From contig NZ_VOIL01000001.1 in the NCBI RefSeq assembly GCF_007994735.1, positions 744,001 to 808,000 on the forward strand: 64,000 nt of DNA, written 5' to 3'. Under the pieces are notes generated by a model, which was not told the origin of the DNA, made no database searches, and worked only from the letters and a program-made list of their open reading frames with translations. Source of the stretch: Nesterenkonia populi (GTDB lineage Bacteria > Actinomycetota > Actinomycetes > Actinomycetales > Micrococcaceae). Below are positions 1 through 8,625 of this stretch, piece after piece (the stretch's first letter is position 1; each line of letters starts with the position of its first letter). The position numbers and the translations under genes were made by a program.

Positions 1-267
1 CACGGTGACGTGCTCCTGCGCCTGCTGGAGCCAGCGGCGGAACTCCTGCTCCCGCTGCGGGTAGTCCCAGGGGGAGCGCAGCACCAGCAGGCTGAACCGC
101 GCGGCGTCCTCAGCATCAGCCGGCCACCGGTGCCACACCACAGGCTCCGCAGAGACGCCGCGCTCCTCCAGGGCCCGGATCAGCGGGCCGGTGTCGTTGT
201 CCTCATCGTCGGGCCGGTATCGGTCGGTCACGACGATGCCCACCTGCACAACGCTCACACGCCTCAT
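1..267 (-). CDS. ATP-grasp-like protein, N-terminal part (runs off window edge)
   Basis: The reading frame begins at an ATG complementary to 265-267 and stays open for 89 codons to the window edge, so the C-terminal part is missing. The visible protein starts with a short hydrophobic strand (VSVVQVGIVV), and near residue 70 it has LLVLRSPWDYPQREQEF followed by a tryptophan. That RS-x-WDY-x(5-6)-F-x-x-W pattern is typical of a family of RimK/glutathione-synthetase-like ATP-grasp proteins, which form peptide-like bonds with ATP. The ATP-binding core itself lies outside the window, so the call rests on the N-terminal motif only. It is transcribed away from the TetR-regulated operon that starts at 378, and the two may share the 110-bp spacer. 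Confidence 0.55.
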   Translation of the reverse strand, partial: MRRVSVVQVGIVVTDRYRPDDEDNDTGPLIRALEERGVSAEPVVWHRWPADAEDAARFSLLVLRSPWDYPQREQEFRRWLQQAQEHVTV

Positions 268-355
268 CCCTTCGCTGTTCTTCGTCGGCGCCGTCGGAGC
301 CGGGCCCCAGGCTATCCCTATCTCCGCGCAGCGAAGCTCAAGCGCCTCATTTTGT

Positions 356-369
356 ACTGACCGGTCAGT
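356..369. promoter_or_regulatory. Perfect 14-bp palindrome, probable TetR-family operator
   Basis: ACTGACCGGTCAGT is a perfect palindrome ending 8 bases before the ATG at 378. No Shine-Dalgarno sequence precedes that ATG, so the transcript may be leaderless and the palindrome would then sit on the promoter. The last gene of the downstream operon is a TetR-family regulator (3187-3798), and this family often binds palindromes of the TGAC-CG-GTCA type. The simplest reading is autoregulation of the three-gene operon. Confidence 0.7.
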
Positions 370-377
370 TCAGTAAC

Positions 378-974
378 ATGGCGGCCATGTTCAAACTGGT
401 GGATGCAGGGGTGGAGGACCACCACGGGGTTCTGCTGAGCGATGTCAGCGTGGAGCTCGGCAGCGCTGAGGCGGGCACCGTCGTCGTCCCCTCGCCGCTG
501 GGCCGGAACGCCCTGGGGCTGGTGGCCTCCGGCCGGATGGTGCCCGATGCCGGGCTGGTCCTCATCGATGAGCAGGAGGACCTCGCCGCTCTGCGCCGGG
601 CATCTGCGCTGGTGGACGCCCCGGGGCTCACCGCGGCCGAGCACCACATGAAGGTCAAGGACCTGGTGGCCGAGACGCTCGGCCTCCAGCCGCGCTCCCG
701 AAGGCACAGGCGCCCCTCTGCCGCTGAGTGGCTGAAGCAGCACGACGCCGCAGACCTCGCCGGGGAGCCCGTCGAAGCGATCGATGCGCAGCTGCGGCTC
801 TGGCTGCTGACCGAGCTCGCCTTCAGCGACCCAGCCGTGCGTCTCGCCGTCGTCGAGTCTCCGGACCGGCGCGGCCTGCCCGGCACTGAGCTGGCGGAGA
901 CTCTGCACGGCGCCGCAGGTGAGGGCAGAGCCGTTCTCGCGATCCTCAGCGACGCCCCCGAGGTGCCCCTGTGA
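378..974 (+). CDS. ABC-ATPase-like protein without a Walker A motif, partner of YhgE
   Basis: 198 residues. The layout follows the start of an ABC ATPase: a VSVEL strand, then TVVVPSPLGRNALGLVASGR where the P-loop should be, then PDAGLVLIDEQ like the usual 'G-x-I-x-I-D-G' strand. The GxxGxGKS/T motif is absent and no clear LSGGQ signature is seen, so ATP hydrolysis is unlikely. The next gene, a YhgE/Pip membrane protein, starts inside its stop region (4-bp overlap), indicating translational coupling. A role as a non-hydrolysing accessory or regulatory subunit of the YhgE exporter is inferred from position. Another in-frame ATG at 387 is possible; neither start has a clear ribosome-binding site. 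Confidence 0.75.
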   Translation: MAAMFKLVDAGVEDHHGVLLSDVSVELGSAEAGTVVVPSPLGRNALGLVASGRMVPDAGLVLIDEQEDLAALRRASALVDAPGLTAAEHHMKVKDLVAETLGLQPRSRRHRRPSAAEWLKQHDAADLAGEPVEAIDAQLRLWLLTELAFSDPAVRLAVVESPDRRGLPGTELAETLHGAAGEGRAVLAILSDAPEVPL

Positions 975-3190
975 GCCTGTTCGCCCACCCGCTGTCCGAG
1001 GTCAAGCGCCTGCTCAGCGGGCTTGACCCCATCAAAACCGTCATCGGCCTCGCTGTGATCCCAGTCCTCTACGGCGCCGTCTACCTCTACGCGAACTGGG
1101 ACCCCTACGGGAGCATGGAGGACGTCGACGCCGCCGTGGTGAACCTCGACGCCGGTGCGGAGTTCGACGGCGAGCATCGGGTGATCGGCGATGAGGTCGT
1201 TGAGGACCTCTTCGAGGACGCCTCCTTCGGCTGGCAGGCCGTCGAGACCGAGGAGGCCGCGGAAGCCAGCACCTACCGCGGGGACCACCAGTTCGCGCTC
1301 ATCATCCCGGAGGGCTTCTCCGAGGCGCTCGCCTCGCCGGAGGATCTTGAGTCGGCCGAGCAGGCCGAGCTGGAGATCCTCGTCAACGAGGCCAACAACT
1401 ATCTGCTCTCCAGCGTGGTGGAGGTCTTGGCGGGGGAGCTGCACGAATCGATCAGCGAGGAGGTCGGCCGAGAGACCGCCGACCAGATCCTCACCGGATT
1501 CGGCCGCATCCGCCAGGAGCTGCTCGACGCGGAGGAGGGGGCCGGCGAGCTGCACTCCGGCAGCGAGGAGCTTGAGGAGGGGACCGCTGAGCTGCGTGAG
1601 GGTGCCGCAGAGCTCACCGAGGGCACCAGCGAGCTCGACGAGGGCGTGGGCGAGCTCAGCAGCAGCCTCGTCACCCTCCGCGATGCCGCAGGCGCGCTCG
1701 AAGACGGGGCGGAGGAGCTTCAGACCGGTGCCGGTGAGCTCCACACCGGGCTCGGGGCCGTCAGCACCGGCGTCGGAGAGCTTCAGGAGGGAGTCGGTGA
1801 GCTCGCCGAGGGCGCGGAGGAGCTCGACGAGGGACTCGGTGAGCTGAGCACCGGCGCCGAGCAGGTCGCCGAAGGCAACGAGCAGCTCGCTGACGCGTCC
1901 CAGGAGGCCGCAGAGACGCTCCAGGAGGTGGAGGGCGCCGCCGCAGACCGCGCGGAGGACAGTGCGCAGAGTCTCATCGACGCAGGGGTCATCGAGGAGG
2001 AGCAGCGCGACGAGGCCGCCGAGGCGTTGGGCGACACCCTCGACGACTCGGAGCTGGCCGCGCGCGCCGAGTCAGCCCGGACCGGCCTGACGGAGGCACA
2101 GCAATCGGTGGATGAGCTGGCCTCAGGCGCCCGCGAGGCGGCAGATGGTGCCGCGGAGCTCGCCTCGGGCAGCTCCGAGCTGACCTCCGGTGCCTCAGAG
2201 CTCGCCGATGCCCTGCCCGAGCTGTCCTCCGGGGTGGGGGAGGCTCTCTCCGGCGCGGGCGAGCTCAGCGAAGGCGCGGAGGAGCTCTCCGAGGGGGCTT
2301 CCGCCGTCGACGACGGGGTCGGCGAGCTGCAGGACGGCGTGTCCGAGATGTCCGAAGGCGCCTCAGACCTTGATGAGGGAGCTGGGGAGCTCCTCGACGG
2401 GCTGATCGAGGCGCAGGACGGTGCCGGTGAGCTCGCCGAAGGCTCGCAGGAGCTGAACGAAGCCCTGGGCGACGGCGCCGAGGAGGTGCCCAACCCTGAC
2501 GAGGGGGAGCGCGCCGAGGTGAGCGAAGTCATCGGCAACCCTCTGAACGTGAATCAGTCCGCCCAGTCGGAGGCCGGCTCCTACGGCGCAGGACTGGCGC
2601 CGTTCTTCATGGGGCTGGCCCTGTGGATCGGGACGCTGGTGATGATGCAGGTGCTGCGCCCCACCTCAGCCAGGGCGCTGCTCTCGAACGCCTCCAGCCT
2701 GAAGGTCGCCCTCAGCTCCTGGCTGCCGTTCCTGGCCCTGGGGGCGGTGCAGGCGCTGCTGCTCTACGGCGTCGTCGTCTTCGCAGTGGGCCTGCAGCCG
2801 GTGCACCCGATGCTGACCCTGACCGTGCTGCTGGCCGCCTCGGCCGCGTTCACCGCCCTGGTCCAAGGGGTGGTGATGCTGCTGGGCAACCCCGGGAAGT
2901 TCGTCATCATCGTGCTGCTGGTGCTGCAGCTGGTCGCCGCCGGAGGAACCTTCCCCGCCCAGACCCTGCCCGGTGCGCTGGAGCTCCTCCATCCGGTGCT
3001 GCCGCTGACCTATGTCACCGACGGGCTGCGGCACGTCATCTATGGGGCCGACGCCGGGGCGGTCGTCGGAGCTCTGGCGGCGATGGGCGTCACCGCCGCG
3101 GTCGGACTGGCCGTTCTGTGGCTGGCGGTGAAGAAACATAGGATGTGGGACCTGGAACGCCTTCGTCCGCCGATCGAGGAGCTTGCATGA
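971..3190 (+). CDS. YhgE/Pip-family membrane protein (phage-infection-protein/ABC-2-like exporter)
   Basis: 739 residues with the YhgE/Pip plan: one N-terminal membrane helix (about residues 20-41), a long extracytoplasmic region, then five to six C-terminal helices from about residue 540. The outer region (about residues 180-500) is built of degenerate heptad-like units of the form G-A-x-E-L-x-x/E-G repeated dozens of times, predicting a long helical stalk or coiled coil. Related proteins include Lactococcus Pip (phage receptor) and Bacillus YhgE/YueB; MmpL-like or ABC-2-like export is often proposed. It begins with GTG overlapping the ATPase-like gene by 4 bases, and its stop overlaps the TetR ATG, so the three are co-translated. 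The repeats make the DNA internally repetitive, but they are protein-coding. Confidence 0.9.
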   Translation: MSLFAHPLSEVKRLLSGLDPIKTVIGLAVIPVLYGAVYLYANWDPYGSMEDVDAAVVNLDAGAEFDGEHRVIGDEVVEDLFEDASFGWQAVETEEAAEASTYRGDHQFALIIPEGFSEALASPEDLESAEQAELEILVNEANNYLLSSVVEVLAGELHESISEEVGRETADQILTGFGRIRQELLDAEEGAGELHSGSEELEEGTAELREGAAELTEGTSELDEGVGELSSSLVTLRDAAGALEDGAEELQTGAGELHTGLGAVSTGVGELQEGVGELAEGAEELDEGLGELSTGAEQVAEGNEQLADASQEAAETLQEVEGAAADRAEDSAQSLIDAGVIEEEQRDEAAEALGDTLDDSELAARAESARTGLTEAQQSVDELASGAREAADGAAELASGSSELTSGASELADALPELSSGVGEALSGAGELSEGAEELSEGASAVDDGVGELQDGVSEMSEGASDLDEGAGELLDGLIEAQDGAGELAEGSQELNEALGDGAEEVPNPDEGERAEVSEVIGNPLNVNQSAQSEAGSYGAGLAPFFMGLALWIGTLVMMQVLRPTSARALLSNASSLKVALSSWLPFLALGAVQALLLYGVVVFAVGLQPVHPMLTLTVLLAASAAFTALVQGVVMLLGNPGKFVIIVLLVLQLVAAGGTFPAQTLPGALELLHPVLPLTYVTDGLRHVIYGADAGAVVGALAAMGVTAAVGLAVLWLAVKKHRMWDLERLRPPIEELA

Positions 3191-3798
3191 GCGTCACAGC
3201 AGCTGAGCCCAAGGCCTCCGCGCGGGTTCGGATCCTCCGCGCGATGATGGCCCTGGATGATCATCGCAGCGTCCAGGAGCACACGGTGGAGGAGATCGCC
3301 CGCCTGGCCGGCGTCGCCAAAGGCTCGGTGTACTACCACTTCTCCTCGAAGGAGAGCCTGGTCCGGGAGATCCTGGTGCACGGCGCAGCAGAGATGAAGG
3401 AGCTGATGGACGGCCTGCAGGGGGAGGGTCCCACCCCGGAGGACGCTCGGGAGGCTTTCCGCACCCAGGTGGCCGCCGCATTCCGCTTCCTCGAGGACCA
3501 CTCTTCGTTCACCGGGCTGGTGGCCTTCGCGCTCGCCCAGCGGGAGGGCGACGAGAGCCACCAGCTGCGCGCGGAGAAGGAGGCGATCGTCTCCCTGCTG
3601 GCCGACCGGATCGAGCACCTTGAGCGGAGCAGGGCTGCCGGGGAGAGCCTCACCCCTCGCCACACCCTGGAGATCGCGGCCACCGCGCTGCTCTCCGCGG
3701 CCGTGACGCTGAGCATCGAACGGATGACTGTGCATCCGGACTGGAGCGCGGAAGCCTGCGTGGATGCCCTGCTGCGCATCGCCACCAGCGGCCCGTGA
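3187..3798 (+). CDS. TetR/AcrR-family transcriptional regulator
   Basis: 203 residues from the ATG at 3187, which overlaps the preceding stop (ATGA) and has a GAGGAG ribosome-binding site. An upstream in-frame start at 3145 would lie inside yhgE and is not favoured. The N-terminal helix-turn-helix reads EEIARLAGVAKGSVYYHFSSKE, cut here into the classic TetR pieces EEIARLAGVAKG and SVYYHFSSKE. The C-terminal ligand domain (about residues 70-200) is divergent, so the inducer is unknown. As the last gene of the ABC-like/YhgE operon with a perfect palindrome before its first gene, it most likely represses its own operon and responds to a membrane-active or exported compound. Confidence 0.9.
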   Translation: MSVTAAEPKASARVRILRAMMALDDHRSVQEHTVEEIARLAGVAKGSVYYHFSSKESLVREILVHGAAEMKELMDGLQGEGPTPEDAREAFRTQVAAAFRFLEDHSSFTGLVAFALAQREGDESHQLRAEKEAIVSLLADRIEHLERSRAAGESLTPRHTLEIAATALLSAAVTLSIERMTVHPDWSAEACVDALLRIATSGP

Positions 3799-3955
3799 GC
3801 CTCCCGCCGCATTCATCCCTGCGCTGTTGGATCATCTGCTGAGCATAGGACGCGGATAAGTCAGCAGCGCTGGATTTTTCGACGGACGCCTGTTTCGGCC
3901 TGGGCCGCGTCGGAGTAGAGTCCTCAGCGCCGCAATTCTTCTGCAAGGAGGCTCA

Positions 3956-5035
3956 ATGCCGAGTCGTCTGATCCGCTCCCGGCTGCCGATCGTGGCAGCG
4001 CCGATGGCCGGCGGCCCCACCGGACCGGCCCTGACCGAGGCGGTCGCTGACGCCGGGGCGCTCCCCTTCCTCGCGGGCGGCTACAAGACCCCTGAGGCGC
4101 TCAGCGGCGAGATGGAGGCAGCGCGGCGCCTCGGCGCCCAGTTCGGAGTGAACCTGTTCGTGCCCGAGGGGCGCACCCCTGATCCGGACGCCTTCCGCGC
4201 CTACGCGGCCGAGCTTCAGCCGGAGGCCGCGGCCTATGGGCTCACCCTTGAGTCGGAGCCGGTGACGGACGATGACCACTGGGACGCCAAGCTGAAGCTG
4301 CTCATCGAGCACCCCGTGCCGCTGGTCTCCATGACCTTCGGGATCCCTCGGCCCGCAGAGATCGCCGCCCTGCAGGAGGCAGGATCACGGGTGCTGATCA
4401 GCGTCACGACCCCGGGAGAGGCTCAGGCCGCGCGGGATGCCGGCGCCGACGGTCTGGCGGTCCAGGGGGCACGAGCCGGCGGTCACAGCGCCGCCCACGA
4501 CCCGTTCCGCACTCCGAGGCCCAAGGAGACCGATGAGCTGGTGCGGGAGGTCCTCGACGCGGTGGACCTTCCGGTGATCGGCGCTGGCGGAGTCGACGGG
4601 CCCGAGGCGGTGCTGCGGATACTCGAGGCCGGGGCTGAGGCCGTCGCCGTCGGCACTCTGCTGCTGCGCACGGATGAGGCCGGCACATCCGCCGCCCACC
4701 GGGCTGCCCTGGCTGACCCCCGCCGTGAGGAGACGGTGCTGACCCGGGCGTTCACCGGTCGTCCCGCCCGTGCCCTCCGCAACGGCTTCATCGATCGGCA
4801 CCAGGATTCGGCGCCCACCGCCTACCCGGCCCTGCACCACCTGACCAAGCCCCTCCGGGCCGCAGCGGGACAGGCAGGTGACTCCGAGCGGCTTCACCTC
4901 TGGGCCGGCACCGGGTACCGGCAGGCCCCGGAAGGGCCCGTCGCGCGCGTCATTGATGGGCTCGCGGCCGGTGCGTCCGCGGGTCAGGACTGGTCGGTGA
5001 GGAGATTCAGCAGGTCGCGGCGCAGTGCGAGATAG
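3956..5035 (+). CDS. Nitronate monooxygenase family flavoprotein
   Basis: 359 residues with an AAGGAGG site before the ATG. The TIM-barrel of 2-nitropropane dioxygenase/nitronate monooxygenase is recognisable: PIVAAPMAGGPTGPAL at the N-terminus, a GVNLFVPEG strand, VSMTFGIP, GADGLAVQGARAGGHSA with the FMN-site Gly-rich loop and catalytic-type His near residue 180, and VIGAGGVDGPEAV followed by VAVGTLLLRT for FMN phosphate binding. These enzymes oxidise alkyl nitronates to carbonyl compounds and nitrite using FMN and O2. A weak promoter (TTTCGG, 17 bp, TAGAGT at about 3916) precedes it. Its 3' end overlaps the convergent ABC ATPase gene by 52 bases. It may act with the neighbouring NrtABD-type importer, but this is only positional. 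Confidence 0.88.
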   Translation: MPSRLIRSRLPIVAAPMAGGPTGPALTEAVADAGALPFLAGGYKTPEALSGEMEAARRLGAQFGVNLFVPEGRTPDPDAFRAYAAELQPEAAAYGLTLESEPVTDDDHWDAKLKLLIEHPVPLVSMTFGIPRPAEIAALQEAGSRVLISVTTPGEAQAARDAGADGLAVQGARAGGHSAAHDPFRTPRPKETDELVREVLDAVDLPVIGAGGVDGPEAVLRILEAGAEAVAVGTLLLRTDEAGTSAAHRAALADPRREETVLTRAFTGRPARALRNGFIDRHQDSAPTAYPALHHLTKPLRAAAGQAGDSERLHLWAGTGYRQAPEGPVARVIDGLAAGASAGQDWSVRRFSRSRRSAR

Positions 5036-5802
5036 TTCTGGCTCGCCTGAATGCTGTCCCGGTCACGGGGCCGGTCGAAGGGCACCCGGACATCACGGAC
5101 GATCTTCGCCTCCGGGCCGGGGGAGAGCACCAGGATGCGGTCGGAGAGCAGCAGCGCCTCGTCCACATCATGGGTGACCAGCACGGAGGTCCGCTTCTCC
5201 TGCTCGGAGAGGTGCAGAAGCTGCAGCTGCAGGGCGTGCCGGGTCAAGGCGTCGAGTGCGCCCAAGGGCTCGTCGAGCAGCAGCACCTCCGATTCGAGCG
5301 CGAAGGCGCGGGCGATCCCGACCCGCTGCTGCATGCCTCCGGAGAGCTGCCCCGGCTTCATGTCCTTCGCCTCGGAGAGCTGAACCAGCTCCAGCCAGTA
5401 GTCGGCGAGCTGCTCCTTGTCCTTCGCGGAGCGCTCGGAGGAGCCGTCGGCGTCGAGCGCGAACAGGACGTTCTGCTTGGCGGTCATCCAGGGCAGCAGA
5501 ACGTGCTGCTGGAATACGACGCCGAGGCGCCGGCTGGGCCGGGTGACAGGCTCGCCGGTGAGCCGGATGGTGCCTTCGTCCGGGCTCTCCAGGCCCGCCA
5601 GCAGCTTCAGAAGTGTGGACTTCCCGGATCCGGAAGCTCCGATGATAGTGACGAACTCGCCCTTCTCAATGGTGAAGGAGGTCTCGCCCAGCACGGGCTG
5701 GAAGCCGCGCTTACGGTGCGGGAAGCCTTTGGTGACGCCTTCGACGGCGAGCGCGGGGACGGAAGCCTCGGGGGCTGCGGTGTCTGGAGCAGTGGCAGTC
5801 AT
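4984..5802 (-). CDS. ABC transporter ATPase, NrtD/SsuB/TauB type
   Basis: 272 residues from the ATG at 5802, chosen because GGAAG lies about ten bases upstream and homology begins after it. Walker A is GASGSGKST, the Q-loop region reads VVFQQHVLLPWMTAKQN, the signature is LSGGMQQR, and Walker B is VLLLDEPLGALD followed by the H-loop VTHDVDEAL. LPWMTAKQN is typical of nitrate/sulfonate/taurine importers. It is the last gene of a three-gene operon (binding protein, permease, ATPase), 14 bases after the permease stop. Its 3' end overlaps the convergent nitronate monooxygenase gene. Confidence 0.92.
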   Translation of the reverse strand: MTATAPDTAAPEASVPALAVEGVTKGFPHRKRGFQPVLGETSFTIEKGEFVTIIGASGSGKSTLLKLLAGLESPDEGTIRLTGEPVTRPSRRLGVVFQQHVLLPWMTAKQNVLFALDADGSSERSAKDKEQLADYWLELVQLSEAKDMKPGQLSGGMQQRVGIARAFALESEVLLLDEPLGALDALTRHALQLQLLHLSEQEKRTSVLVTHDVDEALLLSDRILVLSPGPEAKIVRDVRVPFDRPRDRDSIQASQNYLALRRDLLNLLTDQS

Positions 5803-5816
5803 GTGCGGTGGTCTTC

Positions 5817-6656
5817 CTAATTCTTCGGGGTGAGCCGGTGCAGCTGGGCGATGGAGCGGTCCAGGACGAATCCGACGACGCCGATGATGAGGATCGCGAC
5901 GACGATGCTGTTGATGTTCATCGCGTTCCACTCCGTCCAGACGAAGGTGCCCATCCCTCGGTTGCCGACGATCATCTCCGCGGCCACGATCACCAGCCAG
6001 GCGGTGGACAGTGCGGTGCGCAGACCCGTGACGATGCCGGGCAGGGTGGCCGGCAGCAGGATCTTCAGGGTCCTGTTGGCGGAGGTCGCCTCCAGGGTCC
6101 TGGCGAGGTCAAGGTAGAGGGGATTGACCCGCCGCACCCCGTCGATCGTGTTGATCAGGATGATCCACAGACTGGCCATGAAGATCACGAACACGGCGGT
6201 GCCCTCAGCGTCGCGCAGCAGGGCCAGGCCGATGGGCAGCCAGGCCAGCGGAGAGACGGGACGGAGCACCTGGATGAACGGGTCCAGGGCAGCGTTGATG
6301 GTCTTGCTGGTTCCCAGCAGCAGTCCCAGCGGGATCGCCGCCAGCGCGGCGAGGCCGAACCCGAGGATCACGCGCTGCAGGGACGCCAGCAGGTGGAAGA
6401 GGATGCCGACGTCGTTCGGAGGATTATGGGTGAAGGCGCCGGCGAGAACCTCCACCAGACGCTCCCAGCTGGCGGCGGGGGTGGGGGCCAGCCCACCGTC
6501 GTCGTACCCGGTGGTCAGCAGCTGCCAGCCTCCGATGAAGACCGCGAAGGCCACGACGAACAGTGCTGCGGCCCGCAGACGGTGCTGTGTGCGCTCGCGC
6601 CGGGCGGCGTCCTGCAGCGCCTGCGGGGATGCTTTCTTCTCTGAGGCGGTCGTCAT
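5817..6656 (-). CDS. ABC transporter permease, NrtB/SsuC type
   Basis: 279 residues from an ATG that overlaps the stop of the binding-protein gene (ATGA). About six membrane helices are visible, beginning with LRAAALFVVAFAVFIGG. The BPD_transp_1 loop includes LPATLPGIVTGLRTALSTAW, followed by LVIVAAEMIVGNRGMG and VWTEWN. The AWLxIVAAEM...WxEWN wording is closer to nitrate-type NrtB/CmpB permeases than to SsuC, although both belong to one family. It would form the membrane channel for the substrate captured by the lipoprotein encoded upstream. Confidence 0.92.
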   Translation of the reverse strand: MTTASEKKASPQALQDAARRERTQHRLRAAALFVVAFAVFIGGWQLLTTGYDDGGLAPTPAASWERLVEVLAGAFTHNPPNDVGILFHLLASLQRVILGFGLAALAAIPLGLLLGTSKTINAALDPFIQVLRPVSPLAWLPIGLALLRDAEGTAVFVIFMASLWIILINTIDGVRRVNPLYLDLARTLEATSANRTLKILLPATLPGIVTGLRTALSTAWLVIVAAEMIVGNRGMGTFVWTEWNAMNINSIVVAILIIGVVGFVLDRSIAQLHRLTPKN

Positions 6657-7900
6657 GATGCGGTCTGCTCGCTCCACTCAAGGGGGTTATGGGGGTCGAA
6701 GGTCCGGCCGAGGACGGACTCGGCGCTGCGCTCCTCGGTGACGCTGCCGAGCTCCTCGAGCACCTCAGCGGCCGACGCCGAGTCGAACACGTCAGCCACC
6801 GCGGCGGAGTGCTCGGCGCCCGTGGTGAACTGCTGCCCGCCGGTGAGCTCCCAGCGCTGCAGGGCGTCGAGAATCCAGGTCCCATAGGACTCATGCGGGT
6901 AGGGCTGGAAGCCGATGCGGTCCGGAATGGAGTGCTCCTGGCCGGTGCCGTCCGGGAAGTTGCCCGTCAGCACCGCGGTGAGCACGGGCTCCGGCAGGCC
7001 CAGGTAGGCGGGCTGAGCCATCAGCTCCGCGGTCTGGGCCCGGTGGTCGTGGTCGTCGATGAACAGGGCGGAGTCTCCGATGGCGCGCAGCAGGGCTGTG
7101 TATGTGTTGGGGTTCGCCGCGGCGAAGTCCTCCCCGACGGCGAAGCTGCAGCACGGATGGTCCTCCCACAGGTCCTTGGTGAGCGTGTGGATGTAGCCCA
7201 CCCCTTCAGCGACCGCGCGCTGGTTGAACTGGTCCGGGAGGCAGAAGGCGTCGATCTGGTCCACCGAGAGAGCCGTGACCATGTCTGCGGGGCGCATGAT
7301 GCGCAGGTCGACGTCGGAGTGCGGGTCGAGGCCCCCGGAGGACAGGTAGTCCATGGTCAGCAGGTAGTGCACCGAGTACTCGAACGGCAGCCCGATCCTC
7401 AGGCCCCTGAAGTCCTCTGGGCCGTTGACCTGCCCGGCCAGCCGCTGTGAGACGGTGATGCCGTTTCCGTTGATGTTGGTCACATACGGCAGTCGGATGT
7501 TCCGCTGGCCGGAGGCGAAGCCGTGGTGGATGGCCAGCGGCATGGGTGCCAGGAACTGTGTGGCGTCCAGCTCGCCGGCCACGAAGGCGGTCCACAGCTC
7601 ACCCCAGCCGGTGTAGCGTCTCAGGGTGACGTTGAGGCCGTAGTGGCTGTAGATGTCCAACGCCGCGGCGTTGACGATCGGGGAGGCGCAGGTGATCGGC
7701 ACGAAGCCGACGGTGATGTCAGTCTGCTCCAGGTTCTCGGGCGCGGACAGGCTCGGCTCGAAGGCGGCACCGCCGCCTCCGCCCCCGGCGGGCTCCTCGG
7801 CATCGGGGGAGCATCCGGCCAGCAGCGCGGCCGCGGAGGCGCCGACGCCCAGGCTCAGCAGGCGGCGCCGGGTGAGGGCACGGCCGGGGTGATTGTCCAT
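6653..7900 (-). CDS. ABC substrate-binding lipoprotein, NrtA/CmpA-like, Tat signal
   Basis: 415 residues from the ATG at 7900. The N-terminus has a twin-arginine motif (LTRRRLLSLG), a hydrophobic stretch and the lipobox LLAGC with Cys30, predicting Tat export and lipid anchoring. Sequence features match NrtA/CmpA-type proteins: FVAGELDATQFLAPMPLAIH, NINGNGITVS and MVTALSVDQIDAFCLPDQFN. That family binds nitrate, nitrite, bicarbonate or related anions; sulfonate and taurine proteins are more distant. Nothing in the sequence fixes the ligand. An upstream start at 7927 is possible, but a TAGCAT -10-like box at about 7911 suggests a leaderless start at 7900. A 6-bp inverted repeat lies at 7941-7960. 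Confidence 0.85.
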   Translation of the reverse strand: MDNHPGRALTRRRLLSLGVGASAAALLAGCSPDAEEPAGGGGGGAAFEPSLSAPENLEQTDITVGFVPITCASPIVNAAALDIYSHYGLNVTLRRYTGWGELWTAFVAGELDATQFLAPMPLAIHHGFASGQRNIRLPYVTNINGNGITVSQRLAGQVNGPEDFRGLRIGLPFEYSVHYLLTMDYLSSGGLDPHSDVDLRIMRPADMVTALSVDQIDAFCLPDQFNQRAVAEGVGYIHTLTKDLWEDHPCCSFAVGEDFAAANPNTYTALLRAIGDSALFIDDHDHRAQTAELMAQPAYLGLPEPVLTAVLTGNFPDGTGQEHSIPDRIGFQPYPHESYGTWILDALQRWELTGGQQFTTGAEHSAAVADVFDSASAAEVLEELGSVTEERSAESVLGRTFDPHNPLEWSEQTAS

Positions 7901-7940
7901 GCGGTGGATGCTAGAGACTGCGAACATCGGCGCACCAGCT

Positions 7941-7960
7941 GTCTCGTAATGTGGCGAGAC
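7941..7960. promoter_or_regulatory. Inverted repeat between divergent importer and OsmC operons
   Basis: GTCTCG and CGAGAC are perfectly inverted around an 8-base AT-rich spacer (TAATGTGG), 40 bp upstream of the binding-protein start and 75 bp upstream of the osmC-like start. A dyad in this place could control both operons. No regulator gene is adjacent, so the cognate protein is unknown. Confidence 0.5.
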
Positions 7961-8035
7961 ATTTCCCCCGGAGTCTCCCGCCGGTTAGCATTCCGGGCAA
8001 AGATCAGCACCACCATCACCTCAGGAGTACAGCTG

Positions 8036-8620
8036 ATGACCGAGACCTCTGTGACCGGCACTTTCAACGGAATCGACTCCCAGGGCCTGGACAGCCTGGC
8101 TGCCAAGAACATAGAGCAGCCGGAGCACGGCCATAAGGTCGTCAAGTCCAAGACCGTGCTGGACTCCGGCTTCCGGAACTACAACTACGTCCGTGACCAT
8201 GAGGGCTACCTGATCTCTGAGCCGCACAAGCTGCTCGGCGACGACGAGGCCCCCAACCCCACCGAGATCGCCCTGGGCGCCCTGGGCTCCTGCGTCTCCG
8301 TGGGCCTGGTCGCCAACGCCACCAAGCGCGGGGTGAAGCTCACCAAGGTCGAGGTGGAGCTTGAGGGCAGGATCGACATCTCGGCTGCGTGGGGCGTGGG
8401 CGACCTCGCCGAGGACAAGGTCCTCGGCGTCTCCCACGTGGACATGCACGTCTACTTGGACGGCGACGCCGACGAGGAGACTCTCCAGGCCATCACCGAC
8501 AGCGCCATCAAATGGTCCCCGGTGGTCAACACCTTCTCCCGCCCTGCCACCTTCGAGACCAGCCTCAAGGTGGGAGCCGGTCATGCCGAGGCCGACGGCG
8601 ACGCCTCCTCCCACGGCTGA
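8036..8620 (+). CDS. OsmC-family protein lacking the second (resolving) cysteine
   Basis: 194 residues from the ATG at 8036, with AGGAG nine bases upstream. The OsmC/Ohr fold is shown by NPTEIALGALGSCVSVGLVA around Cys86 (written here as NPTEIALGAL and GSCVSVGLVA) and by KWSPVVNTFSRP near residue 160. In Ohr/OsmC peroxidases a second cysteine stands where this protein has Ser161 (W-S-P instead of x-C-P), so the usual two-cysteine peroxide cycle is unlikely. OsmC-like proteins without that cysteine are often found next to transport or desulfurisation genes. It is followed after 5 bases by an acyl-CoA-dehydrogenase-like gene and is divergent from the NrtABD-type importer, suggesting a shared pathway. 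The substrate is unknown. Confidence 0.85.
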   Translation: MTETSVTGTFNGIDSQGLDSLAAKNIEQPEHGHKVVKSKTVLDSGFRNYNYVRDHEGYLISEPHKLLGDDEAPNPTEIALGALGSCVSVGLVANATKRGVKLTKVEVELEGRIDISAAWGVGDLAEDKVLGVSHVDMHVYLDGDADEETLQAITDSAIKWSPVVNTFSRPATFETSLKVGAGHAEADGDASSHG

Positions 8621-8625
8621 TTCGG

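Noticed and set aside
1535..2480. Direct-repeat array resembling a CRISPR or tandem repeat
   Set aside because: The repeats are degenerate heptad-like codons within the YhgE protein; there are no constant repeats with unique spacers.
365..2538. Long antisense frames opposite yhgE (365-1744, 1783-2538)
   Set aside because: They mirror the repeated coding strand (low-complexity Ser/Pro or Leu/Gly) and have no family similarity.
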